A DNA stretch of 64,000 nt from G942493375 sp942493375 (GTDB taxonomy: Bacteria; Armatimonadota; UBA5829). The notes below the pieces were generated by a model. The model ran no database searches. It was not told where the DNA came from and saw only the letters and a list, made by a program, of their open reading frames with translations. Position 1 is the stretch's first letter. Each line of letters opens with the position of its first letter. Both the position numbers and the translations under genes were made by a program. The stretch lies in NCBI GenBank assembly GCA_942493375.1, contig OW818698.1, forward strand, positions 4,960,001 through 5,024,000. Direction: 5' to 3'. Shown piece after piece: positions 17,179 to 26,800 of this stretch.

Positions 17179-19233
17179 TTATTTCACTTCTCTGTAATAA
17201 ACAATCGCCGAACCTGGTGCAGATGGGATTGTAACTTCCAGAGCTGATAGTTCGGAACCCTGTTTGGTGTATTTCTCTGGCGTGTCTTCGAATGATATTT
17301 CATAGCGGGAAATAGGATTTATATCGTTCAGACTTATTGTAGTTGATTGGTTGGGACTGTTTTTACGTCGGAAGAGCATTGCATAGCCCGCGTTTTTGTC
17401 TGATTTATGGAACTGGTATCCGTACCAGACAGCATCGCTTGCATCATAATCAAACAGCGGATAGAAATCTCCCAGCATATATGGACGCAGTTTTTTGTAG
17501 ATAGCTACGGTTTTCTTAACTTCATCCTCAGTGTCAGCATCAGCCGTAGAAAGATATCCCTTGCTGTTCCCGACGCAGAGGATATTCCCAGCGGTCATTC
17601 CGCTGCGGAAAACGTAGGATGGTTCAAGGCCGAAGTTACCGCACCCGTGCATCGGGATCCACCGGTTTAGCCCTACATTCTGCAGTTGATCGGTATCTCC
17701 ATCCGGGCCAAAACACTGCCTGTCGCTGTGCCAGAGGGGTAGGCCTCTCATACAGGTCTCCAAATCTATTCTTCGTCCACCGCTGGCACAGTTGTCGATT
17801 ACCAACCCCGGATGCCGTTTTTGAAGATCGTCCCACATAGCATAAAGGCCTTCGATATAACGGATTTCAGTGATTCCCTGGCGGTCCGTGGTATCGTTAG
17901 CCCTCCAGTAACTGAGAGGTTGGATGTTGAAATCCCACCTGAGCCAGCCAAGCTGGGCAGCCGTAATTGTGATATCAATATAATCGGTCAGCCATTTGCG
18001 GGCTTCTGGGATGTCCAGATGAAAGAGTCTGTTGGGGTCGTTTTCACGTTTCATCAAATATTCCGGGTGCTCTTTGTCTATCCTGGTGTCGGCATGGACT
18101 CTTTCCGGTTCAAACCATAATAAGTACTGCATCCCGTTTGCTTTTATAAGATCACCAAGAGGTTTGAGGCCATTTGGATACTTTGCCTTGTCAACTTCCC
18201 ACGTACCGGTGCCATCAGGGAAGCCGCCGGGATACCACTGCTGAGGGTCCATATCCGACCAGAACACTTCGACTCCTCTCTGGGCAAGAGGTGCAATCGC
18301 GCGAAGATGTGGACTTTCATATGAACCATCCGGATCGACTTCATTTACACTTGCACATATTGGAGCCATTACCAGCTTGCCGTCTCTCTTCGGCAAATAA
18401 TGCGCCATCATCACCTGCCTGAACAGATTGTTGCCTCGCAGAGAATTATCACCCTTCCAGAAGACCATGAGCATCCTGGGGGTTCGTATGCTCTCTCCTG
18501 GATGGAGTTTCAAATGAATCAGCTGCATGCCTGTCTGGATCCTGAGAGTATTGTTTTCTGTATAGCCGAAATCAGCCTGCCACTGTCCGGACCATCCAAC
18601 AGCTATTGCTGCTCCACCATTGCCCCAGTCTATATTGAAGAATGGAAAAGTCCCTTCGGAGGAGCGTCCGGCATTCGGAGCAAGGATCAGGTCTGACTCA
18701 CCTGGTATTAACTTCTGGTCGATAGGCTTGAAACTCTCTGCTGAGTTATTGTCTCCAAGTGTGTGATGAAGCACGCATCCTTCGGAGCATCCTTTGACCT
18801 GGACATCAAGCGGTTTTACATTTTCAAGTATCGGAGTATCCTGGTCTCCGTTGTTTGTAAAATGCATTATCCACTCAACAGCAGGATAGTCCTTATATTC
18901 GATAGCTTCACATATCACGGACAATCCTGTTTTTGTGTCTGTATAAGTAAGTGTGTGCTGCGTGCGTTTAGTATCAAGCTTCTTTGAGCTGATAGAATTC
19001 TTCCATGTCTGTTTGATATCTGTAAATGGGTGACCATCATAAACAAATGAGAATGGTATACCATTCAATTGCGGTCCCTGAGAGGATTGAGTAGCCGTCT
19101 TATCTTGAAATGCTGATGATATCCACTGCTTAGCCTGTCTCATTTCATCTTTCATCGCACTGCTAGCCTCTGCTGAGACCGAAAGACTTACCAATCCGAT
19201 TATCAACAATAATCCAATTGTGTATTCATTCAT
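17179..19233 (-). CDS. GH36 family alpha-galactosidase, secreted
   Basis: A 684-residue exported enzyme expected to remove terminal alpha-1,6-galactose from galacto-oligosaccharides or galactomannan. The start at 19233 follows GGAGG by 7 bases; signal peptide YTIGLLLIIGLVSLSVSAEA. Residues 45-310 form the N-terminal beta-sandwich; the TIM barrel follows with EVFWSDMDPQQW, LLWFEPERVH, the nucleophile strand LRWDFN (Asp at about 433) and VIDNCASGGRRIDLE, whose Asp at about 489 is the acid/base. Their separation (about 56 residues) is normal for GH36. The C-terminal beta-domain ends with SAIVYYREV. Unlike cytoplasmic GH36 enzymes this one is exported, in keeping with its neighbours. Confidence 0.93.
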   Translation of the reverse strand: MNEYTIGLLLIIGLVSLSVSAEASSAMKDEMRQAKQWISSAFQDKTATQSSQGPQLNGIPFSFVYDGHPFTDIKQTWKNSISSKKLDTKRTQHTLTYTDTKTGLSVICEAIEYKDYPAVEWIMHFTNNGDQDTPILENVKPLDVQVKGCSEGCVLHHTLGDNNSAESFKPIDQKLIPGESDLILAPNAGRSSEGTFPFFNIDWGNGGAAIAVGWSGQWQADFGYTENNTLRIQTGMQLIHLKLHPGESIRTPRMLMVFWKGDNSLRGNNLFRQVMMAHYLPKRDGKLVMAPICASVNEVDPDGSYESPHLRAIAPLAQRGVEVFWSDMDPQQWYPGGFPDGTGTWEVDKAKYPNGLKPLGDLIKANGMQYLLWFEPERVHADTRIDKEHPEYLMKRENDPNRLFHLDIPEARKWLTDYIDITITAAQLGWLRWDFNIQPLSYWRANDTTDRQGITEIRYIEGLYAMWDDLQKRHPGLVIDNCASGGRRIDLETCMRGLPLWHSDRQCFGPDGDTDQLQNVGLNRWIPMHGCGNFGLEPSYVFRSGMTAGNILCVGNSKGYLSTADADTEDEVKKTVAIYKKLRPYMLGDFYPLFDYDASDAVWYGYQFHKSDKNAGYAMLFRRKNSPNQSTTISLNDINPISRYEISFEDTPEKYTKQGSELSALEVTIPSAPGSAIVYYREVK

Positions 19234-19337
19234 AATCTACCTCCAGGAACAGTCATATGTGATTTTAGACATAACGCTACCATGTATATGCATAATAGGC
19301 AAACTGTAATGGTAACAGCTCAGTAATATGGGAACAT

Positions 19338-19407
19338 TGTCATCCTGAGGAACGAAGGATCTGCTTTTCATCCGTAGAAAGCAGATCCTTCGTTCCTCAG
19401 GATGACA
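19338..19407. repeat. GTCATCCTGAGG hairpin element, copy 2 (long form 19313-19431)
   Basis: Same arms as the element at 3612, with a different loop. The flanks also match the family: TAACAGCTCAGTAATATGGG on the left and CAACTCTGAATTGTTG on the right, i.e. degenerate outer inverted repeats. It sits upstream of the GH36 gene and downstream of the outer-membrane protein gene. Confidence 0.95.
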
Positions 19408-19458
19408 AATTCCCGCAACTCTGAATTGTTGCCTGTAATGAGAAGTCAGGTTAAATGA

Positions 19459-19494
19459 AAAAACCGCTCTGCACGTGGTGTGTGAGCGGTTTTT
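19459..19494 (-). terminator. Rho-independent terminator of the outer-membrane protein gene
   Basis: AAAAACCGCTC (19459-19469) pairs with GAGCGGTTTTT (19484-19494). Read on the minus strand the stem ends in a T-run, 25 bases after the stop at 19520. Confidence 0.8.
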
Positions 19495-19519
19495 GTGAAT
19501 TAACAATTTGCGATTGGAT

Positions 19520-20164
19520 TTAGAATCCCATGTTGAAACTTACACCATAACCGAAGTTGTCCCCGGAAATTGCATCCGCATGGATTCTGAAATACTGGCT
19601 AACAGCGAACTGAGCACCGAAGTTTACGTCCTCTGTATCATACTCAGCCATTAGAGTTGTCTTGGGGCCAAATGAAGCTGAAAGCCCTCCAAAAAGACCA
19701 TCTAATCCACCACCGCCAACACCTACATGGATTCTGGGTGATACAAATGATTCTGTCTCTAGTGTAAGTGACTTGCTCAAAACAACATATGGTGTAGAAT
19801 CCAGCTCATCGGTTGCATCACTGATTCCTATTGCCACAGATGGTTGTGACAGGTTCTCGTTCATTAAACGATACTTTGCATTGAATACTGTCTTACTGTC
19901 TCCTCCATCCGGGTCAAACACCGTACCGCCGACCTCTAGCCCGGCAGCTATACCTGCGTTGCCTGAGAAGAAAGCGACATCAGAATCGTCTGAGTCGAGA
20001 AATGCAGCTCCCAGGTTGAAACCGTTCTGGGCTACTGTATCTGCAGTCGGAGTTAGGATCAGCCCAGTGTAACCCCAATACGATGGAGTTGCAGTGCATG
20101 CAAACTGAGCCAGAACTAGAATGACCGTCATCAGGACCACAATTCGAAGAGTTTTGTAATACAT
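19520..20164 (-). CDS. YjbH-like outer-membrane beta-barrel protein
   Basis: A 214-residue exported protein: signal peptide to about residue 26 (TVILVLAQFACTA), then an all-beta mature part of alternating strands ending in aromatic Phe (VSFNMGF), as expected for an outer-membrane barrel recognised by the Bam complex. The opening YWGYTGLILTPTADTVAQNG and the later strands resemble the YjbH family, which in other bacteria is tied to exopolysaccharide export. Glycine-rich turns (GVGGGGLDGLFGG) link strands. Start at 20164, with AGGAAG about 11 bases upstream. It supports a diderm host. It is followed by its own terminator. Confidence 0.75.
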   Translation of the reverse strand: MYYKTLRIVVLMTVILVLAQFACTATPSYWGYTGLILTPTADTVAQNGFNLGAAFLDSDDSDVAFFSGNAGIAAGLEVGGTVFDPDGGDSKTVFNAKYRLMNENLSQPSVAIGISDATDELDSTPYVVLSKSLTLETESFVSPRIHVGVGGGGLDGLFGGLSASFGPKTTLMAEYDTEDVNFGAQFAVSQYFRIHADAISGDNFGYGVSFNMGF

Positions 20165-20547
20165 TAGATTGTATACTTCCTTTCAACTAGTGCTTTTCCG
20201 ATCACCAGGATATCTGGAATCTTCGGGCCAAACACTTTTTTGTTAATATACCTCTATATTGTGCAAAATGCAATGCCCTGAGTTGTATATTTGTTTGTTT
20301 TCATAAATGTAGACGCTAGCAGGAATCAGTCTCTGGGAAGAAATAGCTCTACATAACCCCAACATCCTTAAGAATGTGATAATCTGATTGTGTTAAATGC
20401 AGATTGATGGTCCGTGACGTAGTAGAGGAGACAACATATGATCAATCGCATTATCATACTAAAGTATGGGCGGATCTATCAATTGTCTGTATTATGATTT
20501 TGGTAATGGTTGTGATCCCGGCATCATTAAGGGCCGGAGGAGATAAT
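20165..20547. other. Divergent intergenic region with a possibly disrupted leader of the next gene
   Basis: Between the barrel gene (minus) and the GHL10 gene (plus). Bases 20165-20400 hold no recognisable gene or repeat. From 20425 a GAGGAG precedes an ATG at 20438 that is out of frame with the downstream gene and stops after 19 codons, while bases 20470-20547 in the gene's own frame encode a hydrophobic segment (LSIVCIMILVMVVIPASLRA). Confidence 0.5.
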
Positions 20548-22110
20548 ATGGCAGCAAACTACAAGCGAGAGCACCGGATTATTCACGCATGGGACGGATG
20601 CACTATGTGGTCTACTATACTCAATGTGGATGCATACGGTGCTCCTAACCGGGAGATTCCCGGTGATGCTGCGGTTTTTAGCAAGAGGATACTGGAAAAA
20701 ATGGTGGATGAAGAGGCGGCGGGGCATGTAGATGTCATTAGCTACTGTTTGTTCACAGCATTTTGGAGTGATGTTCCATCCTCGAAGACGACAGACCTGT
20801 TTCCCTGGCGTCCACCTGGAATGGATGCAGCTGGAATGGACATGCTCAAAGTGCTGATCGACCGCTGTCATCATCATAAAATGCAGTTGGTTGCCGATAT
20901 TAGAATGAACGACCGGCACGGAGTCCCTCCCAATGGGATAATGAAGCAGCATCCTGAATGGGCGCTATTCGGCGGGGCTTATGATTATGCATATGATGGA
21001 GTCCGGCAGGCGATGCTGGATTTCACAAAAGAGGTGCTGGACGGCTATGAAGTGGATGGGATCGAGTATGACTATATGCGCTGGTGTCACATGTTTAAAC
21101 CAGGTGAAGGCAAGCAGCACGCAGGCCTGTTGATTGATTTTACAAGGAAGACACGGAAACTGCTGGATGAAGCAGCCAGACGTCGCAAGTGCAAAAGACT
21201 CCTTTTTGGTGTGCGTGTTCCTCAGACTCTTGAAGAATGTGACTACCTTGGCTTCGACCTGAAGACGTGGATCAAAGAGGGGCTGGTGGACTATATTGTG
21301 CCCTCCGACTTTATGCACAATGACATGAATATGAAGACCGAGGACTTTGTGAACCTGACAAAAGGGACCAAATGTAAGGTATATCCAGCTGTCCATAACC
21401 GGATATCCCAGGACAAACCCAACGAGCATTTCAAGCTGATGACGCTGGAAAACTTTCGGGCAGCAGCACAGAACTTCTATGCATTCGGGGCTGATGGATT
21501 ATCTCCATATAACTATCAATACTCCTTTGAGAGAAGAGCAGTCGCCAGCCGTTCCTCTACCTATGCATCCTATATGTGGCCTGCAGCACTTGGCTGGCTG
21601 GGTGATTTAAGAGATGCGAAGGATGTTGCCAAACACGATCGCCACTATTTGTTTTATGCACTGAACAAGAGAGAATACGGTGATGCTGTAACTGGATTTC
21701 CGAAGGATGACAATATCTACATCGACAGGGGGAGTACTCTCCTCGAAGGCAGCCGTCGTTTCAGAATGGCAGAAGACTTCAACAATCCAAAATTGAGATG
21801 CACGATGCAGTTCAAGGCTGTTGGAATGGTTGAAGGTGAAAGACTTGAGATAAAGATCAACGGGAACGTTGTTCCAATCGACTATATTACCCGGGTCTTT
21901 GATAAAGACGGTCAAAATGTCTATGAAGGTGACCCTCTTCCGGCGTTTCACGAATACACTATAGATTTGAACTGGGAGATGACCGGTCGCAGGCAACCGA
22001 TGGTCTTTGGAGATAACCGGCTCTCCGCCAAGCTTATCCCAGCGGCAGATATGAAAGACGGAGAAGTGAGTATCGAGGAATTGGAGTGTTATGTCTATGT
22101 CAGGAGATAA
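20548..22110 (+). CDS. GHL10-type (family 10-like) glycoside hydrolase, first of a tandem pair
   Basis: A 520-residue protein if started at 20548, where GGAGGAG lies 7 bases before ATG. The frame is open upstream to 20407 and would add a signal-peptide-like segment (VCIMILVMVVIPASLRA), so an exported form is also possible. The barrel shows VISYCLFTAFWSDV, KMQLVADIRMND, YEVDGIEYDYMRW (acidic strand-4 motif of GHL10/DUF-type enzymes), VDYIVPSDFMHND and FGADGLSPYNYQYSF. A C-terminal beta-domain (about 400-520) ends VSIEELECYVYVRR. It is related to the next gene by the same strand motifs and overlaps it by 20 bases. Substrate unknown. Confidence 0.7.
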   Translation: MAANYKREHRIIHAWDGCTMWSTILNVDAYGAPNREIPGDAAVFSKRILEKMVDEEAAGHVDVISYCLFTAFWSDVPSSKTTDLFPWRPPGMDAAGMDMLKVLIDRCHHHKMQLVADIRMNDRHGVPPNGIMKQHPEWALFGGAYDYAYDGVRQAMLDFTKEVLDGYEVDGIEYDYMRWCHMFKPGEGKQHAGLLIDFTRKTRKLLDEAARRRKCKRLLFGVRVPQTLEECDYLGFDLKTWIKEGLVDYIVPSDFMHNDMNMKTEDFVNLTKGTKCKVYPAVHNRISQDKPNEHFKLMTLENFRAAAQNFYAFGADGLSPYNYQYSFERRAVASRSSTYASYMWPAALGWLGDLRDAKDVAKHDRHYLFYALNKREYGDAVTGFPKDDNIYIDRGSTLLEGSRRFRMAEDFNNPKLRCTMQFKAVGMVEGERLEIKINGNVVPIDYITRVFDKDGQNVYEGDPLPAFHEYTIDLNWEMTGRRQPMVFGDNRLSAKLIPAADMKDGEVSIEELECYVYVRR

Positions 22111-23626
22111 ACACAGGCTAAGACGGATCATATATAACAATGACGGCAATGATATATTCAATAACCGGCATGCTACTCCGGAGGATTTTCTTGCTGAGCG
22201 TATTATTCCGGCTCTGAATACGCAGGTGGATTCGATTTTTTACTGCACCGGAGTAACATCGCTGTACGATCACGATACTGATGTAGCGGAGAGGAGCGAT
22301 GACTTTCACGATGCGATGGGATTTGAGGCCCAGCAGTCGTTAAATCGTCGGGCCAATATGCATATGCTCCGGGAGGCCGGGGTGGATTCACTTTCGCTGG
22401 TTACTCAGCGGGTGCATGAAGCCGGACTGGAGGTGTTCTGGTCACACAGGATAAACGATATCCATGACAGCTTTACCGATTGGTTGTTTTCAAAGTGGAA
22501 AAGAGAGCATCCGGAGTATTTGATGGGTGTTCCGGAAGATATGCAGAGATACGAGATCAGCCATCCCCGGTATATGTGGAGCACGCTGGATTTTGAGAAA
22601 CCTGAGGTGCTGGATTATCTCTACCTGGCGACTGAAGAAGTATGCCAACAGTATGATGTTGATGGAATAGAGATCGACTATTTCCGGCATCCGCTGTTTT
22701 TCCGGCCGAACCTGGAACACATGCCGGCGACTCCTGCACAACTTGAGATTATGACTGCATTTCAGAGGCGAAATTATGAGATGGCACAGCGTGAAGGTGA
22801 GTATCGGGGACGTCCTATACTTGTTGCTGCGCATGTGCCGTTAAATGTTGAGAAGTGTTTGCACGTGGGGATTGATATTGAATGCTGGCTGCGGGAGGGA
22901 CTGCTGGATGTTCTTATAACGGGCAGTGGATATCAACCATTGAGCATGCCTGTGAAACAAATGGTGGAGTTGGGGCATGCATATGATGTGCCGGTCTATC
23001 CGATCATCAGTGCATCCGGGATGGAGCAGTGGGGTGGGCATACAGTAGGCACTCCGAAAACAGATTCCGCGGTTCCTGCGCTTGAGGCCTGGCGGGGTGC
23101 GGCAGCGAACATCTGGCAGTCCGGTGCTGACGGGATATCTCTATTTAACTGGTTTCCCGGAAACGCGAATGATCCACTGTTAACGACACTCGGAGATCCA
23201 GACACACTCTCCGGACTGGACAAGATATTTGGGATAGACAATACCAGAGAGTTCTTCGGTTGCCTGGAGCAGGCTGTAGTGCAGGATCAGATACTGCCTG
23301 TAGAGATAGATGCTTCCGGAGAAATAAGAAAGGTTAATATGATCATTGGGGATGACTTGGCCTCAACGGATGCAGTTGGAAGACTGAAAGGCGTGACTCT
23401 TCATGTGCAGTATACTCCGGTTGCTCATTGTGACGAAGTTGAATTGGCTCTGAACGGTAACCCAGTTGAACCTGAGGGTCAGATGTTGGAAGATGGCTGG
23501 ATTGTGTATCGACCTGAACCTGGCTTGTATCTAGTTGGGAATAACGTTATAGCATTCCAAATTAAGCAGGGGAATAAGGTGAATGTTAGTGTCCGGTCTG
23601 TTGTTCTGCGAGTGGCATATAGTTAA
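22091..23626 (+). CDS. GHL10-type glycoside hydrolase, second of a tandem pair
   Basis: A 511-residue protein (509 if the ATG at 22097 is used; GGAG lies 4 or 10 bases before the two candidates). It overlaps the end of its paralogue, so translation is likely coupled. Motifs in barrel order: VDSIFYCTGVTSLYDHD, AGLEVFWSHRINDIHD, YDVDGIEIDYFRHPLFF, GLLDVLITGSGY and GADGISLFNWFPG. The C-terminal beta-domain carries VELALNGNPVEPEG, matching LEIKINGNVVP of the first gene. No signal peptide, so unless the pair uses an unusual route it acts in the cytoplasm, which is odd beside so many exported enzymes. Its stop abuts a sense GTTGAAAG-family repeat. Confidence 0.75.
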   Translation: MSMSGDKHRLRRIIYNNDGNDIFNNRHATPEDFLAERIIPALNTQVDSIFYCTGVTSLYDHDTDVAERSDDFHDAMGFEAQQSLNRRANMHMLREAGVDSLSLVTQRVHEAGLEVFWSHRINDIHDSFTDWLFSKWKREHPEYLMGVPEDMQRYEISHPRYMWSTLDFEKPEVLDYLYLATEEVCQQYDVDGIEIDYFRHPLFFRPNLEHMPATPAQLEIMTAFQRRNYEMAQREGEYRGRPILVAAHVPLNVEKCLHVGIDIECWLREGLLDVLITGSGYQPLSMPVKQMVELGHAYDVPVYPIISASGMEQWGGHTVGTPKTDSAVPALEAWRGAAANIWQSGADGISLFNWFPGNANDPLLTTLGDPDTLSGLDKIFGIDNTREFFGCLEQAVVQDQILPVEIDASGEIRKVNMIIGDDLASTDAVGRLKGVTLHVQYTPVAHCDEVELALNGNPVEPEGQMLEDGWIVYRPEPGLYLVGNNVIAFQIKQGNKVNVSVRSVVLRVAYS

Positions 23627-23800
23627 TAGTGGAAAGTGGGTAGTTACAATGCATCGGTATCAGAGCGGAGGGAGCACAAGCTATATGGATAATTATCAAG
23701 GTATTCATCCCCGCAGCGCCGATGCCGATGCACTACCTGCCTGCGAAGGGCAAATCCAAGAAACCAGTGGGTTGTATATCTGATGCCGATGCATATAGTT
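23622..23800 (+). repeat. GTTGAAAGTGGAAAG-family element, copy B
   Basis: Starts at the TAA stop of the second GHL10 gene (ATAGTTAATAGTGGAAAGTG). The block TGCATCGGTATCAG at 23650 pairs with CTGATGCCGATGCA at 23780 (one G-T pair), enclosing the GCCGATGCCGATGCACTACC segment shared with copy A. Its right end touches the stop of the convergent P2 gene. Confidence 0.9.
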
Positions 23801-23807
23801 ACTCTTC

Positions 23808-26800
23808 CTATAATGTCTCTATTTCAAGGGTTGGCCCGGATCCGTTTGCTTCTTTGGAGTAGAAAGCCAGGCAGGTTCCATTTGTACCGGTTAGTATCAG
23901 GCCATAATTGGGACTGGTGCCGTTTATCCATTCCTGGACTATGGGAGTGATGTCGAATGCCAGGGTTGTAGGGTTTGCGACTTCACTTGCTGGGGAAACG
24001 TATTCTCCGCAGATGGAAGTATCGTAGTCTCCACCGGGGAGAGCCCATTTCTGAGCGGTGGAGTAGTTGGATGCATTCCAGGTTACCAGCAGCTCTGTCC
24101 AGGGACACTTGGCTGCGTGGACCTGGATCTTCTGGTTGTATCCGATGGTATTAAGTCCTGGATTTACTTGAAGTTTCAATACTGCGGAAACTATTTTTTG
24201 CTGATGTCTAATGGAGCTGACATCGAAATTCACTAGAGTATGCACTTTAGAGCCGTTGGTATTCAGGATATAGAGATTTGTAGAATCCCAGTCACCCTTG
24301 GGAGCATCGGGACTTCGGCTGTCTATAAAGGCATCACCGGTAGATTTCAACAATATACCGGTGAATGTCGCGGATGCATCCCTCTTGATGGTAATAATTC
24401 GGAACCCTCTGGCTGGAATATCCAGAGTGGTTAGGCCTTTATCCAGTGTAATCTTCTGGCCGGACATTTCGTCCGTGCAGGTTGCTTCCTGTAACTTAAC
24501 AGCCAGGAGTTTAAAATCAGGCTGCAGAACGATGCTCTTTGACTCACTACTTGAGTTCCCAATGACTATAAGGCTGCCTAACCCTTTACGCATATAAATA
24601 CTTGCCTTTATGTCATTACTGGAGGGTGAGATCATGCTTTTTTCTGGAGACCAGTAGGGTATGAACTCGACATCATCCTTGGATATACCGAATGCATCTA
24701 CAATCCCCCAGAACTTGAATATAGTTCCAGTTTCAAGTCCACCCATAAAAGCAATGTTTCCGGCATCGTGGAGAAGAGCCATTCCCATGAAGTTTTCTGT
24801 CAGCTCTTTGTTTGCCCATACTCCGCGTGCCATCGGCAATATCAGAGGAACAAGGCCATATGGCCTTCCCATTGACTCGGCTTTGAACCAGTCGGATTTG
24901 TCCATGTAGAAGTCATTCTTACTCACCTGACCACTGAACTGTTCACCGGTAACATAACCATCACAGAAACTGAGCATCGGCATTACCAGACCGCCGGAGC
25001 AATGTATGTAAACCAGCTTGTCATTGCCCATACGCTTAATTTGGGCGTAAGTTCTCTTGTAAAGCTCTCTAAATGCGAGTATTGGGTATTTATCCTGGCA
25101 GCCATGGTTTTCATTGCTGCAGAACCATGGCCAGCTGTTGTCCCAGTAAACCCCGTCGAGATTGTTGTCTTTCACAAACATGGCCTGTTTATGTGATATG
25201 AAATCAATCCATCCCGAACTCTCCGGGCACATGCCGTGAATAGCATTTCCCATTGCAACCACATCCGCAGCCATGTCCTCAGTCCAACCGGGGACAGATT
25301 CCCATTCCTTGTGGTAGTATTGATATTCAGGAGACCCTTCTGAAAGCTGGGTGAGAATGGCGTATTGCAGCGCTTTCTTCTTCTCGGTATGAATAGCATC
25401 AACCAGTTCCTTATGCCAGACTTTTCCTTCTTGTGGAACTTCCGCATAACCGAAGAAACTGCTGGATTGTTTGGTCGTCCAGATCAGCCTTGAGTCTCTT
25501 TGAATGCCCCAACTCCTCCAGCCTGTTGGTCTGGGCTTAACCGGCGTTACATGAAGCCCGAAAGATATTGTCATGGGTTTACTCAGAATGATCGGTTTTT
25601 GCACTATGTTAAACTGCCATAGCATGACACCCTTATTCCGGGTCAGGCAAATTGTATCCTTGTCATTGCGGCTGTAGCCAAATACCCCATCACCCCGCGC
25701 GGTCCCGCCATGTAATCTGGCGGTAACGCTGTCTATATCCCCGATTTTCCACTTGGAGTTAGATTCCGTAAACCATTGAATGCCGCAGTCCTCGTTCCCA
25801 ACCCACATATAATAGGCAAAAGGCGCTTTCCATTTCCATCCTTCTTCACTGCCCGTTGCCCCGCTGAAACCTCCTACTCCTGAAATGAGATGCCTGCCGG
25901 GCACCTGCATGAATTTTGCATATTCTGCTTTCAGGGGAAGGTTCAGGGCAATGCTGGATACTGCGGTAGGTGAGGTGGGGGTCAAAGTCACATCAAATAC
26001 CATAAGCCCATCGAACTCGACTCTGACTTTTGTATTGATCTTAATGTTATCGGCTCTACCTGCAGCTGTTAACCCTACTGTCGCAGGTTTGTTTTTTACA
26101 ACTTTGAGTGCTGCTGATCTGTAGTTGGTCTGCTGCTTATTGGTCTTGATCGACATAGATATCGGACCTGCAAGAATCTGTTTACCCTTAGTTACAATAC
26201 CAGTCGGAAATGGAGAACCGTTAAAGCTGAAGTCTCGCCCCCAACATTTCACCAGGACCTTGTTTTTGATGCTTGTGGAAGACATCGGTGTCCAGGGCCA
26301 AAGGACTTCATCTGACTGCAACTTGCCTGCACTAACCCAGTCATCTGATGGTTTTGTGAGGGTTGTCTCTTTCCTGTGAATTACTTTGCCTGTTGAGTCG
26401 GAAACCGCAGCAAATAGTTTATACTTACCTGGCACGACGTCTTTAATGTCCAGATACGCTTTGGCTTTTGATGCTTGAAATGGACCCAGCGTGGCTTTTG
26501 TAAGCAATTTGCCTGTGCGCAGGTTGAATAGTTCAACGTACCCTTTCATCCCTGTGGATCGACTGCGGCTTTTTGAAGTGTCTACAACAACAAGAGCTTT
26601 CTTTTTGTATTCATAAGGGATGTATTCGACTTTTATTGCAGATGGAGCAAGCGCTTTTTTGCTGCTGTATGTAAACACTGCCAGCACCTGTTGGGTATCT
26701 TTGTCAGTTACAGTTAATAGAAGCCGGTCTGCCAAAGTGTCATAGAGATCTTTTGTTATAGATATATTAGTATCTTTGCCGGGTTCAATCTTTAGCCTAT

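Noticed and set aside
19662..20072. 136-codon open frame opposite the barrel gene
   Set aside because: Antisense shadow with proline-rich composition; the minus-strand frame has a signal peptide and beta-barrel pattern.
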